The notes under the pieces are model-generated. The model was given only the letters and a program-made list of their open reading frames with translations, made no database searches and was not told the DNA's origin. From NCBI RefSeq assembly GCF_003332885.2, contig NZ_QOWJ01000002.1, positions 1 through 64,000 of the forward strand: 64,000 bases of DNA, in the 5' to 3' direction. A program made the translations under genes and the position numbers. Source of the stretch: Paracnuella aquatica (lineage in GTDB: Bacteria > Bacteroidota > Bacteroidia > Chitinophagales > Chitinophagaceae). Position 1 is the first letter of the stretch. The number at the start of each line of letters is the position of its first letter. Of the stretch, positions 48,376-56,734 are shown in pieces.

Positions 48376-49280
48376 AAAACGGGCTTTTCTTCCACCTGCG
48401 GCAGCACGCCTTTGCGGTTTTCGCCGCAGGAGGTGCCAAAGTTGGCCATGATGTGGTCTTCAAGGCATTGGGCCCGCAGCCCTGAGAACGGGTGGGTTCG
48501 GAAAAAATCCTCCACCTGGCTGTAGCGGTTTTCGTTGCTGGCCATTTCGCGCCAAAATTTTACGGCCGAACAAACTTCCTGCTGCAACCTGTGGGTAAGC
48601 TCCACGCCGTAGTAGTCGGCTTCCAGCTCATTTTTCTGGTTAAACGATGCGGTGATCAGCTTCATTACCTGCAGTGCAAAACCGGCGTTGGCTTCGCCAA
48701 AAATGTTGTTTGTCAGTTGCAGGTCCTGGATGGTTTTTTTGATGTGTCCTTCTTCGGAGTGGCCAATTTCGTGGCCGACGATGGCATACAACAGCGAGGT
48801 GTTGTTGCCTATTTTGCGCAGCATGCCCTGCGTTACATAAATGCGGCCGCCAAAAGTAAAAGCATTGATGGCCGTGTCTTTCAGCGCATAAATATGGTAG
48901 TCAATTTTGGAAGGCCGGGTCCGCGCCGCAAGCAGCTTGTCGAGAGCCGTTTGCAGGCGGCCTTGCACCGCGGCATCTTTCAGCAGCACAAACTCTTTTT
49001 GCTCCACCACCATTTGCTGGTGAAAGGTTGCCCCATATTCGCTTTGCACTTCGTCGGTGATCTTGTTTTCATTCACCGCAATATCGCGAATCAGGTCGCC
49101 GGCACGGCCCAGGGTGCGGTTAACGCGGTTGCCGCTCACTGCGCTGTCGAGGCAGGCGTAGGAGTAAGTTCGGGGCCGTTCGGTGGTATCGGTGGTGGTG
49201 TCTTTGGGTATAAAACGATCCAGTTCCTGGCAGGATACGAGCTGTACAAAGAGGGCAATAATGGCGATCATACGGGTCAT
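48369..49280 (-). CDS. M48-family metalloprotease lipoprotein
   Basis: A 303-residue envelope protease. MTRMIAIIALFVQLVSC is a lipoprotein signal (lipobox LVSC). Zinc motif AIVGHEIGHSEEGH (HEXXH) with the third ligand in KNELEADYYGVEL (ExxxD). NAFTFGGRIYVTQGMLRKIG precedes it as usual in BepA/LoiP-like M48 proteins. It ends with a C-terminal region with three cysteines (CSAVKF, QCLEDH, SCGENR). Probably an outer-membrane quality-control protease. Start set at 49280 for the signal; a CAACTTTG box (one mismatch) lies just upstream. Confidence 0.88.
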   Translation of the reverse strand: MTRMIAIIALFVQLVSCQELDRFIPKDTTTDTTERPRTYSYACLDSAVSGNRVNRTLGRAGDLIRDIAVNENKITDEVQSEYGATFHQQMVVEQKEFVLLKDAAVQGRLQTALDKLLAARTRPSKIDYHIYALKDTAINAFTFGGRIYVTQGMLRKIGNNTSLLYAIVGHEIGHSEEGHIKKTIQDLQLTNNIFGEANAGFALQVMKLITASFNQKNELEADYYGVELTHRLQQEVCSAVKFWREMASNENRYSQVEDFFRTHPFSGLRAQCLEDHIMANFGTSCGENRKGVLPQVEEKPVLK

Positions 49281-49422
49281 GGGTGTAAAAATGCAAAGTT
49301 GCGGCCAAAGGCAGCCCATGATAAACGGAATTGCACACCGGATATTTTGCAGCATTGTTTAAAGTGGAGTGGAAAGGAGCAGCAACAACTAAGCTGCAAT
49401 CAACCCTTATAATAGCCTGCAC

Positions 49423-49457
49423 AAAAAAAGCAACAGGGGTTTACCTGTTGCTTTATA
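49423..49457 (-). terminator. Intrinsic terminator, minus strand
   Basis: GCAACAGG / CCTGTTGC with a GGTTTA-type loop; on the minus strand followed by TTTTTTTG. Located 35 bases past the stop of the gene at 49492. Confidence 0.8.
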
Positions 49458-49491
49458 AATGGCGGCCTGCTACAAATATTCATCGCATTAT

Positions 49492-49794
49492 TCAACCAGA
49501 ATCGTTGTCGGCTACCATTTTACGGACATCTTCCACACTACTGTTTTGCAATGTTTCAATCTTAATATGTTTGCCTGCCATGCCCGAATGCCCATCAAAG
49601 GCAAGAAACAGGGAGCCCTCCGGCATTTCATTGCCATACAGGTCGCTTTCCATCAGGTACACATTGTCCATAGCCGGATATTCAAATACCCTGGCGTTGG
49701 GTGCAATCTGTGCGTTGATGGATTTGCTGGCTGGCTTCAAACCCAAATGCTTGATTAGTGCATCGTTCAGGCCCTGCGGTTGTACCTCTGACAT
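49492..49794 (-). CDS. Hypothetical protein, about 100 residues
   Basis: A 100-residue soluble protein beginning MSEVQPQGLNDALIKHLGLK, with a middle part APNARVFEYPAMDNVYLMES, LYGNEMPEGSLFLAFDGHSG and an end VEDVRKMVADNDSG. I do not recognise a family. Codon use and a dedicated terminator support a real gene. The frame is open upstream to 49863, but the ATG at 49794 begins the well-formed part. Confidence 0.6.
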   Translation of the reverse strand: MSEVQPQGLNDALIKHLGLKPASKSINAQIAPNARVFEYPAMDNVYLMESDLYGNEMPEGSLFLAFDGHSGMAGKHIKIETLQNSSVEDVRKMVADNDSG

Positions 49795-49903
49795 GGTTAA
49801 TATTTTATAACACCTCTTTTTTAAAACAAGATGAGTGGTGCGGTAAAAAGTGATGCAGTCCAATCAGCATTACTGGCAAGGATTGCGTTTATTAATTTGC
49901 CGA

Positions 49904-50380
49904 TCACTGCTGCGGATACTGCACACCAATAGCAGTGCGCATAGCTGTTAGTTGGTCCAGCCGCTCTTGCTTTTTGGCCAGCTGGCCTTTGAGTGAAGCA
50001 ATCTTATCATCCTGGTCGCCGATGTCCTTGTTGGCCGATCGTGCATCCTTTGCCTCGCGATAAGATTTTTTGGCCTCACGTTTTGCCTTGCGGGCTTCTT
50101 TTACTCCGCCCTTGGTGGTGGCTTTGTCGGCTTGGTTGCTGCTGGAAATGGCTGCATCCTGCGCGTTTGCATCAGCAGAGTTGGCTTTAGCGCGATAACC
50201 CGGCATGTTGTTTTGTGCTACAGTAAGTTTTGCCGTAAGGGTAGCAATATCGTTGCTTACTTCAGTAAACTCTTTGTTTAGTTTAGCGGTATCTTCTATC
50301 GTTTTATATACCTGTGCAAACGCTGTGGTGCCTGTAAGCGTCAGGGCAAAAAGAAAGATTGCGTACATGATCTTTTTCAT
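49904..50380 (-). CDS. Exported coiled-coil protein, hypothetical
   Basis: A 158-residue exported protein: signal MKKIMYAIFLFALTLTGTTA, cleavage at AFAQ. Residues about 30-65 (LNKEFTEVSNDIATLTAKLT) and 100-150 (EARKAKREAKKSYREAKDAR, KIASLKGQLAKKQERLDQLT) have heptad patterns; between them is a low-complexity A/N/S/D segment. Very rich in K, A, E and D, no cysteine. Function unknown; a periplasmic spacer or chaperone-like role would be guesswork. Confidence 0.7.
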   Translation of the reverse strand: MKKIMYAIFLFALTLTGTTAFAQVYKTIEDTAKLNKEFTEVSNDIATLTAKLTVAQNNMPGYRAKANSADANAQDAAISSSNQADKATTKGGVKEARKAKREAKKSYREAKDARSANKDIGDQDDKIASLKGQLAKKQERLDQLTAMRTAIGVQYPQQ

Positions 50381-50711
50381 AATGTATTTTTTAAACTATT
50401 ATTCAGCAGGCACCCGCTTTTTTTGACAAAAAGAATTTCGGCGCCTGTATCCACACGGCATTTTACCGGGATGTATCTTATTTATTGGTAATAGTATTCA
50501 GAGAAAGTTGCTGCAACAATGGAAACCGGGTAGGAAGTGGGTTGGAATGTGCACCACGAACTTTGGGAGAATTCCTGTAAGGTAACCTATTAATATGAAT
50601 GGTGCAGATATATTATGCTAACAAAACCTTTGGTAAGTATCTGATAAAATGGTCTGGCACAAAAAAAGCCGCCGGATAACCCGGCGGCTTTACTATAAAT
50701 TATTCGGCTAT
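50381..50711. other. Gap, terminator only
   Basis: A 331-base AT-rich gap between two minus-strand genes. Only the typA terminator (50661-50692) was recognised. Confidence 0.5.
50661..50692 (-). terminator. Intrinsic terminator of typA
   Basis: GCCGCCGGATAACCCGGCGGC stem with A-run on the left (T-run on the minus strand), 20 bases past the stop codon. Confidence 0.88.
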
Positions 50712-52523
50712 TTAAATCGCTTCCGACTTCATTTGCTTGGCGGCGCGGATGCGGTCGTTTTCGTCCAGCATCACTTTGCGCATCCGGATAAAGTTGGGGG
50801 TTACTTCAATGCACTCATCCTGCTGAATGTATTCCATACACTCTTCCAGCGACAATTGGCGCTTGGGCGGCAGGCTTACGGTACCATCGGAGCCGGAGGC
50901 ACGCATGTTGGTCAGCTTCTTGCCTTCGTTGGGGTTAACCACCATATCGCCAGGCTTGTTGCTTTCGCCAATGATCATGCCTTTGTACACCTCTTCGCCC
51001 GGATCAACAAAGAAGAAACCACGGTCCAGCAGCTTGTCGATGGAGTAAGCGGTAGTAGTACCGGCTTCTTTGGCAATCATCACACCGTTGTTGCGGCCGG
51101 GGATGGGTCCTTTCCAGGGCTTGTACTCGTTAAAGCGGTGGTTCATCACGGCTTCGCCGGCGGTGTTGGTCAGCATTTGCGTACGCAAACCCAGCAGGCC
51201 ACGCGAAGGAATTTCAAACTCTAGGTGCTGCATGTCGCCCTTGGTTTCCATCACATGCATTTCGCCCTTGCGGCGGGTAACCAGGTCAATTACTTTCGAA
51301 GCATACTCCTGCGGCACATCTACCACCAAGGTTTCAAACGGCTCGCTTTTTACACCGTTAATTTCTTTTACAATTACCTGCGGCTGGCCAATGGTCAGTT
51401 CGTAGCCTTCGCGGCGCATGGTTTCAACCAGTACACCCAGGTGCAGAATACCGCGGCCATAAACCAGGAACGAGTCGGCGCTGTCGGTGTCTACCACGCG
51501 GAGGGCCAGGTTCTTTTCAGTTTCTTTCACCAGGCGGTCGCGCAGGTGGCGGGAGGTAACAAACTTACCGTCTTTACCAAAAAACGGCGAGTTGTTGATG
51601 GAGAACATCATGTTCATGGTAGGCTCATCCACCGAAATTACGGGCAGTGCTTCGGGGTTATCGGCATCGGCAATAGTATCGCCAATGTTGAAATCTTCAA
51701 TACCCACAACGGCGCACAGGTCGCCGGCAAAAACTTCCGAAATTTTCTTTTTGCCCATGCCTTCAAACACATACAGCTCTTTTACCCGCTGGCGGCGGCT
51801 GCTGCCGTCGGCCTGCAGGAGCATAATGGACTGGCCTTCTTTGATAGAACCGCGGGCCACTTTACCAATGGCAATACGGCCGAGGAAAGAAGAGTAATCC
51901 AGCGAAGTTACCTGCAGTTGCAGTGCACCTTCGGCAATTTTAGGCTCTGGTACGTATTGCAAAATACCGTCCATCAGCGGAGTAATATCTTCCGACTGCT
52001 CCAGGCTGCTGTTGAACCAGCCGTTTTTGCCCGAACCGTAGAAGGTTGGGAAATCCAGTTGCTCCTCAGAGGCGTCGAGGTTAAAGAACAGCTCAAACAC
52101 CGCGTCGTGTACTTCGTCGGGGCGGCAGTTAGGCTTATCCACTTTATTGATCACTACAATCGGCTTCAGGCCAAGGGCCAGTGCTTTTTGCAGTACAAAA
52201 CGGGTTTGGGGCATGGGGCCTTCAAAGGCATCCACCAGCAGGATCACGCCGTCGGCCATTTTCAGCACCCGCTCCACTTCGCCGCCAAAGTCGGCGTGGC
52301 CCGGGGTGTCAATTACGTTTATTTTTACGCCTTTATAGGTTACGGCCGCATTTTTCGAAAAAATGGTGATGCCGCGTTCCCGCTCCAGGTCGTTGTTGTC
52401 CATGATCAGGTCGCCGGTTTCCTGGTTGTCGCGAAACACTTTTGTAGTGTGGAGGATACGGTCGACGAGGGTGGTTTTTCCGTGGTCAACGTGAGCAATG
52501 ATTGCAATGTTTCTGATGTCCAT
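50712..52523 (-). CDS. typA: Translational GTPase TypA/BipA
   Basis: A 603-residue ribosome-binding GTPase of the elongation-factor-G group, needed for growth under stress and low temperature. G1 IIAHVDHGKTTLVDRIL (about 8-24), switch I RERGITIFSKNAAV, G3 DTPGHADFGGEVERVLKMAD, G4 NKVDKPNCRPDE, then domain II (LGRIAIGKVARGSIKEGQSI) and the C-terminal domain (RGLLGLRTQMLTNTAGEAVM). Length is as expected for the family. It is preceded by a perfect -7 box (52621) and a leader with a strong inverted repeat. Confidence 0.96.
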   Translation of the reverse strand: MDIRNIAIIAHVDHGKTTLVDRILHTTKVFRDNQETGDLIMDNNDLERERGITIFSKNAAVTYKGVKINVIDTPGHADFGGEVERVLKMADGVILLVDAFEGPMPQTRFVLQKALALGLKPIVVINKVDKPNCRPDEVHDAVFELFFNLDASEEQLDFPTFYGSGKNGWFNSSLEQSEDITPLMDGILQYVPEPKIAEGALQLQVTSLDYSSFLGRIAIGKVARGSIKEGQSIMLLQADGSSRRQRVKELYVFEGMGKKKISEVFAGDLCAVVGIEDFNIGDTIADADNPEALPVISVDEPTMNMMFSINNSPFFGKDGKFVTSRHLRDRLVKETEKNLALRVVDTDSADSFLVYGRGILHLGVLVETMRREGYELTIGQPQVIVKEINGVKSEPFETLVVDVPQEYASKVIDLVTRRKGEMHVMETKGDMQHLEFEIPSRGLLGLRTQMLTNTAGEAVMNHRFNEYKPWKGPIPGRNNGVMIAKEAGTTTAYSIDKLLDRGFFFVDPGEEVYKGMIIGESNKPGDMVVNPNEGKKLTNMRASGSDGTVSLPPKRQLSLEECMEYIQQDECIEVTPNFIRMRKVMLDENDRIRAAKQMKSEAI

Positions 52524-52544
52524 AAGTAGAGTAGAGCTGCGAGA

Positions 52545-52601
52545 TTTGAGTTATGAGCTACGAGAAAAGCTTTTCCCACCACTCGTAGCTTAAAACTTGC
52601 T
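52545..52601 (-). promoter_or_regulatory. Inverted repeat in the typA leader
   Basis: AGCTACGAG at 52556-52564 pairs with CTCGTAGCT at 52583-52591, with AAAAGCTTTT between them. It lies between the -7 box and the typA ATG, so it is transcribed into the 5' leader. The sequence has the word-repeat character (GAGTTATGAGCTACGAGA) of other intergenic repeats, so it may be a repeat rather than a regulator. Confidence 0.5.
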
Positions 52602-52620
52602 GCTTGTTTTAAAGAGTTCG

Positions 52621-52628
52621 CAAAGGTA
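52621..52628 (-). promoter_or_regulatory. -7 box TACCTTTG for typA
   Basis: Exact match on the minus strand, 98 bases upstream of the typA ATG; predicts a leader of about 90 bases. Confidence 0.6.
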
Positions 52629-52665
52629 GGCGTTTCCGGCCGGGAAACGGCCGCGGTGGCGGAGT

Positions 52666-52887
52666 TTACAAAAACTTTTTAATGAGTTGCAGCACCAAGG
52701 AAAGGAGCAGGCTCAGCAGAATCATGGTGGTAATGGGGAAATAAAAGCGGAAATTGTCGCGTTCCACCCGGATATCGCCGGGCAGGCGGCCGAGGAAATT
52801 GAGTTTATCGCCGAGCAGGTAAAACAGCAGCCCGACAATAATGATGACGGCGCCAATAATGATCAGGTATTTACCGGTGGTGCTCAT
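52666..52887 (-). CDS. DUF2905 family small membrane protein
   Basis: A 73-residue protein with two transmembrane helices (YLIIIGAVIIIVGLLFYLLG, FPITTMILLSLLLSLVLQLI) joined by GRLPGDIRVERDNFRFY, the highly conserved loop of DUF2905. Function unknown. Probably a separate transcript from typA because the typA promoter lies between them. Confidence 0.9.
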   Translation of the reverse strand: MSTTGKYLIIIGAVIIIVGLLFYLLGDKLNFLGRLPGDIRVERDNFRFYFPITTMILLSLLLSLVLQLIKKFL

Positions 52888-53298
52888 TTGAGGGTTTGGG
52901 GTGAAGCTATAGCGTCCTGTTTAACTGGCGTATCTTATTAAGAATCGTTCATTTTATGCATGCGGCAAAAACACATTTTCGAAAACAAAACTACAATCAT
53001 TCCCTTTGTTGCATGACGGAGCAATTGTGCTTAGTGCGCCCTTTACCGTCATTTCGAGGCGCCGAATAAACTCCATTCCAAAATAAATTTTGTGCGCCGA
53101 AGCAATCTCCTGCGTTAATAAGAAATGTCGTCAATCATTTAAAATGAAGTCTGTTTCGGGAGGAGATTGCTTCGGCGCATAAGATTCGTTTGAATACGGC
53201 GTGACGAATGCGCCTCGCAATGACGGGGTAATTGCTGGTCCGAAACCGGCCGCACAAGCGCAAACGCATTTTCCTAATATTGCGCATTAACTTACCGC
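52888..53298. other. Gap with nested palindromes
   Basis: A 411-base gap between divergent genes. Contains the nested inverted repeat at 53046-53227. A TAATATTG box (one mismatch) near 53276 may serve the downstream gene. Confidence 0.55.
53046..53227. repeat. Nested inverted repeat (two pairs of arms)
   Basis: Outer arms: CCGTCATTTCGAGGCGCC (from 53046) and GCGCCTCGCAATGACGG (to 53227). Inner arms: perfect 18-bp GCGCCGAAGCAATCTCCT (53094-53111) and AGGAGATTGCTTCGGCGC (53161-53178). The outer ends begin with GTCATT, similar to the GTCATC and GTCATG ends of the other two repeat families in the window. Confidence 0.8.
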
Positions 53299-54201
53299 AT
53301 GCCGCGCCACCTTCTTTTTCTCATCAACCCTATTTCCGGCACAGCCAGCAAAGCAGGCCTGCAGGAGCTGATCCGGCAAAAAATGGAAGCCGCCGGTCTT
53401 TCTTATGCAATCCGCCCCACGGTGGCCTCCGGCGATTACAGCTACCTGGACAACGAGATCGGCAACTATTCGGAGATCATTATTTGCGGCGGCGACGGCA
53501 CCATCAACAGCGTGGTGCAGGGCATGCGCCACCACGGCCTGCCGTTTGGGCTGCTGCCCATGGGCTCGGGCAATGGGCTGGCCCTGAGTGCCGGCATATC
53601 GCGCAACCTGCCCACAGCGCTGGATGTAATTGTTAGCGGCACGCCGCAGCTAACCGATGCATTCTATATTGCTGGTCGTTTTGCCTGCATGCTCAGCGGG
53701 CTGGGCTTTGATGCGCAGGTAGCCCACGATTTTGCCAACGCCGGCAAACGCGGCCTCACCACGTATGTGCAAAAGATCATTGCAGGTTTTTGGAGTTGCG
53801 GCACCTACCCGTTTGAACTGGAGCATGGCCAAAGCAGCCTGCAGTTTGATGCGTACTTTATTTCCATTGCCAACAGCAACCAGTTTGGCAACCAGTTTAC
53901 CATTGCGCCCCGCGCCTCGCTGCACGATGGCTTGCTGGATGTGGTGATCATGCTGCGGCAAAGCAAGTGGAGCGTGTTGCTGCAAACCTTGCTACAGATC
54001 AGTGGCCGCACCCAATTGCAAAGCGTGGAGCAAATCAGTGCCGATGCCAGTGTGCTGTATTTCCAAACCGATAAATTGCGCATACACAACACCGGTAGTG
54101 CGCCCCTACATATTGACGGCGATCCTGCCGAAACCGCTTCAGTGCTGGATGTGGAAGTGATCCCGGGGGCTTTTCAGTTGATTTACCCGGCGGGGATGTG
54201 A
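53299..54201 (+). CDS. Diacylglycerol/lipid kinase family protein (YegS/DgkB-like)
   Basis: A 300-residue soluble kinase of the DAGK_cat superfamily. Motifs: LFLINPISGTASK (NP-xSG), IIICGGDGTINSVVQGM (GGDGT nucleotide-binding motif, about residue 63) and LLPMGSGNGLALSAGI (P-xGSxN). The C-terminal half has DGLLDVVIM and the usual PLHIDGDPA end. It should phosphorylate a lipid such as diacylglycerol or a sphingoid base; Bacteroidota make sphingolipids, so either is possible. Monocistronic. Confidence 0.9.
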   Translation: MPRHLLFLINPISGTASKAGLQELIRQKMEAAGLSYAIRPTVASGDYSYLDNEIGNYSEIIICGGDGTINSVVQGMRHHGLPFGLLPMGSGNGLALSAGISRNLPTALDVIVSGTPQLTDAFYIAGRFACMLSGLGFDAQVAHDFANAGKRGLTTYVQKIIAGFWSCGTYPFELEHGQSSLQFDAYFISIANSNQFGNQFTIAPRASLHDGLLDVVIMLRQSKWSVLLQTLLQISGRTQLQSVEQISADASVLYFQTDKLRIHNTGSAPLHIDGDPAETASVLDVEVIPGAFQLIYPAGM

Positions 54202-54440
54202 TGGGCGTGAATGGTGAATGGGCAATGTCGTGAAACGTGAAATGTGAAGGGGAAGATTTTTTGAACCACGAAGACACGAAGGGTAAGCAGTAGCACGAAG
54301 TTTAGTGAAAAAATGATTTGTAGCTGTTGAACACTATTTGGTAATTATTTTTTACCATTCACTATTCCCATTCACGTTTGACGTTTGACATTTCACGCCC
54401 ACTATTCACCACTCACCATTGACGAGTCACGTTTCACGTC
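54201..54440. repeat. Word-type long inverted repeat (CGTGAAACGTGAAATG)
   Basis: Left arm 54201-54250 (GGGCGTGAATGGTGAATGGG, CGTGAAACGTGAAATGTGAA), right arm 54351-54440 (TTTACCATTCACTATTCCCA, TTCACGTTTGACGTTTGACA, TTTCACGCCC, ATTGACGAGTCACGTTTCAC). A 'TTCGTG...GGTTCAA' repeat in the opposite direction (54260-54300) is in the loop. The right arm encodes the last residues of the patatin gene. Confidence 0.8.
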
Positions 54441-56657
54441 TGGCGCTGCTCCAAACAAAGCTTTTACTTTTTCAAAACCCGCACGGTTTACTGGTGCATG
54501 CAAAGCTTCTTCGATGTTCTTTTTTTCGCTGCGCGTCAGGTGAAAACTAAGGGCTGCTTTTTCTTTCGTTGCATCCGATACGTATTGAAACACGACGCGG
54601 TTGATGGGAAAACCATTACCTGCTACGAAATACGAATACATGTCGTTTTGAAAATACTCCATCATATCGCTCCAGTTATGCTGCAGCAGCACAATGGGCT
54701 TGATGGTATGATCGGCAAAACCTTTTAACTCCAGCGGGTCTTCCCATCCGCCGGCCTGCCGATCGCGTATTTGAATGAGCAACACACCACGCGTATTTTC
54801 TTTAATCCAATTGTTCATGGCTGTTAAAAAACGCAGGCTATTTTCCACGCCAAAATTATCGCGCAAGCCGCCATCCATAATATCCACTACCGGCTTGGAG
54901 GGCAGCCATACCGATGGCATCACAATGGGAAAAGTGGCGTTCATGCGCAGTGCCGTAAGCATGCGCAAACTGTATGGATCCTGCCCCGAAAAAAACTGTA
55001 CAAAGTCGACTACATCGACATTGCCGGCTGCAAGACTATCGCCTACTGGCTGCATCATAAAACGCACCGGCTGTGTACTGATGATGAACTTTTTTGCATC
55101 GCGGTTGATGAGCGAATGAAAAAACATCATCGGTATCACGGCCTCATGTTCGTCTTTAATATAGTCGCGCAACTGGCGGTTGAGTATACCACCAGTGTTT
55201 TGGTTCAATTTATTTTCAAATGCAAAACCACGGTCTTTGATGTAGCGATAGGGACCGATGTTGAAGTACTGCGCCGGAGCAAATACATCGCGGGCCACCA
55301 GTGATGAAAATATCGGGTTGAGTAGGTCTTTAGAAATGTTCTCTACATAGCGGCGGCTTTGCAAATTGATAGGAGCGCCACGCAATTTCTGCCGGTACAA
55401 TTCCCTGAAATAAGCGGCACCAATCATGCCGCCCGAAGCACCTGATATCAGCACCGTATTGCGCATGATGCGGCCGCCGGTTACCGAGTCCAGCCCGCGC
55501 AACGTGTTCATGGTAAATGTGGCGCTGCGGTTGCCACCACCGCTGGTAGCAATCAGCACCAACAGTGGCTTTTCTTCGCCCTGCCGCACCTTCCAGTTGT
55601 TCAGCACCGTTTCCATATTGCGGTAATCCGCTTCGCGGTGCTGCGAGCTGGCCATCGAGTCGAGGCATTCGCGGCCGTATTCGGGCCACTCATCTTCGTT
55701 GTTGTAACTAAGGCCATATGCTTTATTGCGCGGATCAATGATGTCGTTTTTATACAACGCATTTAACCCCAAAAGGAGCAGCAACAGCACGGGCACACTC
55801 CAGCTTTGAAAAAAATAAGCAATAGCGCCGGTGGCACCAATCATTACCGCAAACAGCAGCGTGATGGATGCACCGGCAGGCAATTGAAACAGCGCATACT
55901 CGAGGAAAAAACCAATGAGGATCAAAAAGCAAATGGTGACCATGATTGACACCACTGCAGCGAAATGGTGCCGCTTGAAAATCTTGCTCATCAACTCCTC
56001 GGAGTAGTGCGATACATCGCGGCAGCGGCGCACAGAATTGAAGGAGGTAAGAAACCACTCGGGCCGGATCAGTGCATTTGTTTTGGGTGCAGTTTCGGGC
56101 TGCAGTTGTGATACTAATTCTGTAGCACTTTTAAAAAGCGGCTGCAGCCGGCGCAGGATGGATTTATCCGCACCAAAAAAATAAAAAAACGATAAGGCAA
56201 GAGTAAGCAACAGACCGGTAATAAATCCCACTGATATAAAGAGGATCTCCACCCAATGCACCAGCTCTTTGTGGTGTAAAAACAAGATGGTTTTAACGAG
56301 GTAATAAATGATAAAGGCAACCGGGATGATGCTGTTGTTGATGCAGTACTTGAAGAAAGGATATTGCGTTGCCGCAAGGAACGGCACATGCCTGCTGAAC
56401 AGGATGAATGTGGTGATGTTCCAGCACATGATGAACACACCAATGGACATGCCCATGATGCCGGCGCTGAGTGCATTTACATCGCCCAGATATTCGGGTG
56501 CCAAAAACAGCGCATCGGCGCCCATCATTTTTAAAAAGCTGCCGCCAACCGTTGCAAAAAGTATGAGCCAGAAAATAAGCAGCAACTGGTATTTACGAAA
56601 ATGCAAAAACACCAGTTGCACCGGAAGTGAGTAAAATATACCTCTGAGATAGTCCAT
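54402..56657 (-). CDS. Polytopic membrane protein with C-terminal patatin-like phospholipase domain
   Basis: A 751-residue inner-membrane protein. About eight hydrophobic segments lie in residues 1-310 (for example LLLIFWLILFATVGGSFL, SIIPVAFIIYYLVKTILFL, VVSIMVTICFLILIGFFLEY). The patatin domain follows: oxyanion loop ATSGGGNRSATFTMN (about 368), nucleophile serine in LISGASGGMIGAA (GxSxG) and aspartate in IMDGGLRDNFGVEN (DGG). This Ser-Asp dyad predicts a lipid acyl hydrolase facing the cytoplasm. The final residues DVKRDSSMVSGE are encoded by the word repeat, so the original C-terminus is probably altered. Confidence 0.82.
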   Translation of the reverse strand: MDYLRGIFYSLPVQLVFLHFRKYQLLLIFWLILFATVGGSFLKMMGADALFLAPEYLGDVNALSAGIMGMSIGVFIMCWNITTFILFSRHVPFLAATQYPFFKYCINNSIIPVAFIIYYLVKTILFLHHKELVHWVEILFISVGFITGLLLTLALSFFYFFGADKSILRRLQPLFKSATELVSQLQPETAPKTNALIRPEWFLTSFNSVRRCRDVSHYSEELMSKIFKRHHFAAVVSIMVTICFLILIGFFLEYALFQLPAGASITLLFAVMIGATGAIAYFFQSWSVPVLLLLLLGLNALYKNDIIDPRNKAYGLSYNNEDEWPEYGRECLDSMASSQHREADYRNMETVLNNWKVRQGEEKPLLVLIATSGGGNRSATFTMNTLRGLDSVTGGRIMRNTVLISGASGGMIGAAYFRELYRQKLRGAPINLQSRRYVENISKDLLNPIFSSLVARDVFAPAQYFNIGPYRYIKDRGFAFENKLNQNTGGILNRQLRDYIKDEHEAVIPMMFFHSLINRDAKKFIISTQPVRFMMQPVGDSLAAGNVDVVDFVQFFSGQDPYSLRMLTALRMNATFPIVMPSVWLPSKPVVDIMDGGLRDNFGVENSLRFLTAMNNWIKENTRGVLLIQIRDRQAGGWEDPLELKGFADHTIKPIVLLQHNWSDMMEYFQNDMYSYFVAGNGFPINRVVFQYVSDATKEKAALSFHLTRSEKKNIEEALHAPVNRAGFEKVKALFGAAPDVKRDSSMVSGE

Positions 56658-56734
56658 GGGTGGCGGCTTGTAGGTTCTTCTAATTTACTACAAAATGCCG
56701 GGCCACGGGGTAGGTATCAATGAAAACAGGAAAG

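Noticed and set aside
51225-52529. A 434-codon open frame on the plus strand opposite typA
   Set aside because: It is the antisense shadow of a highly conserved GTPase gene; its translation has no recognisable domain and is rich in H, F and N as expected for a reverse-frame artefact.
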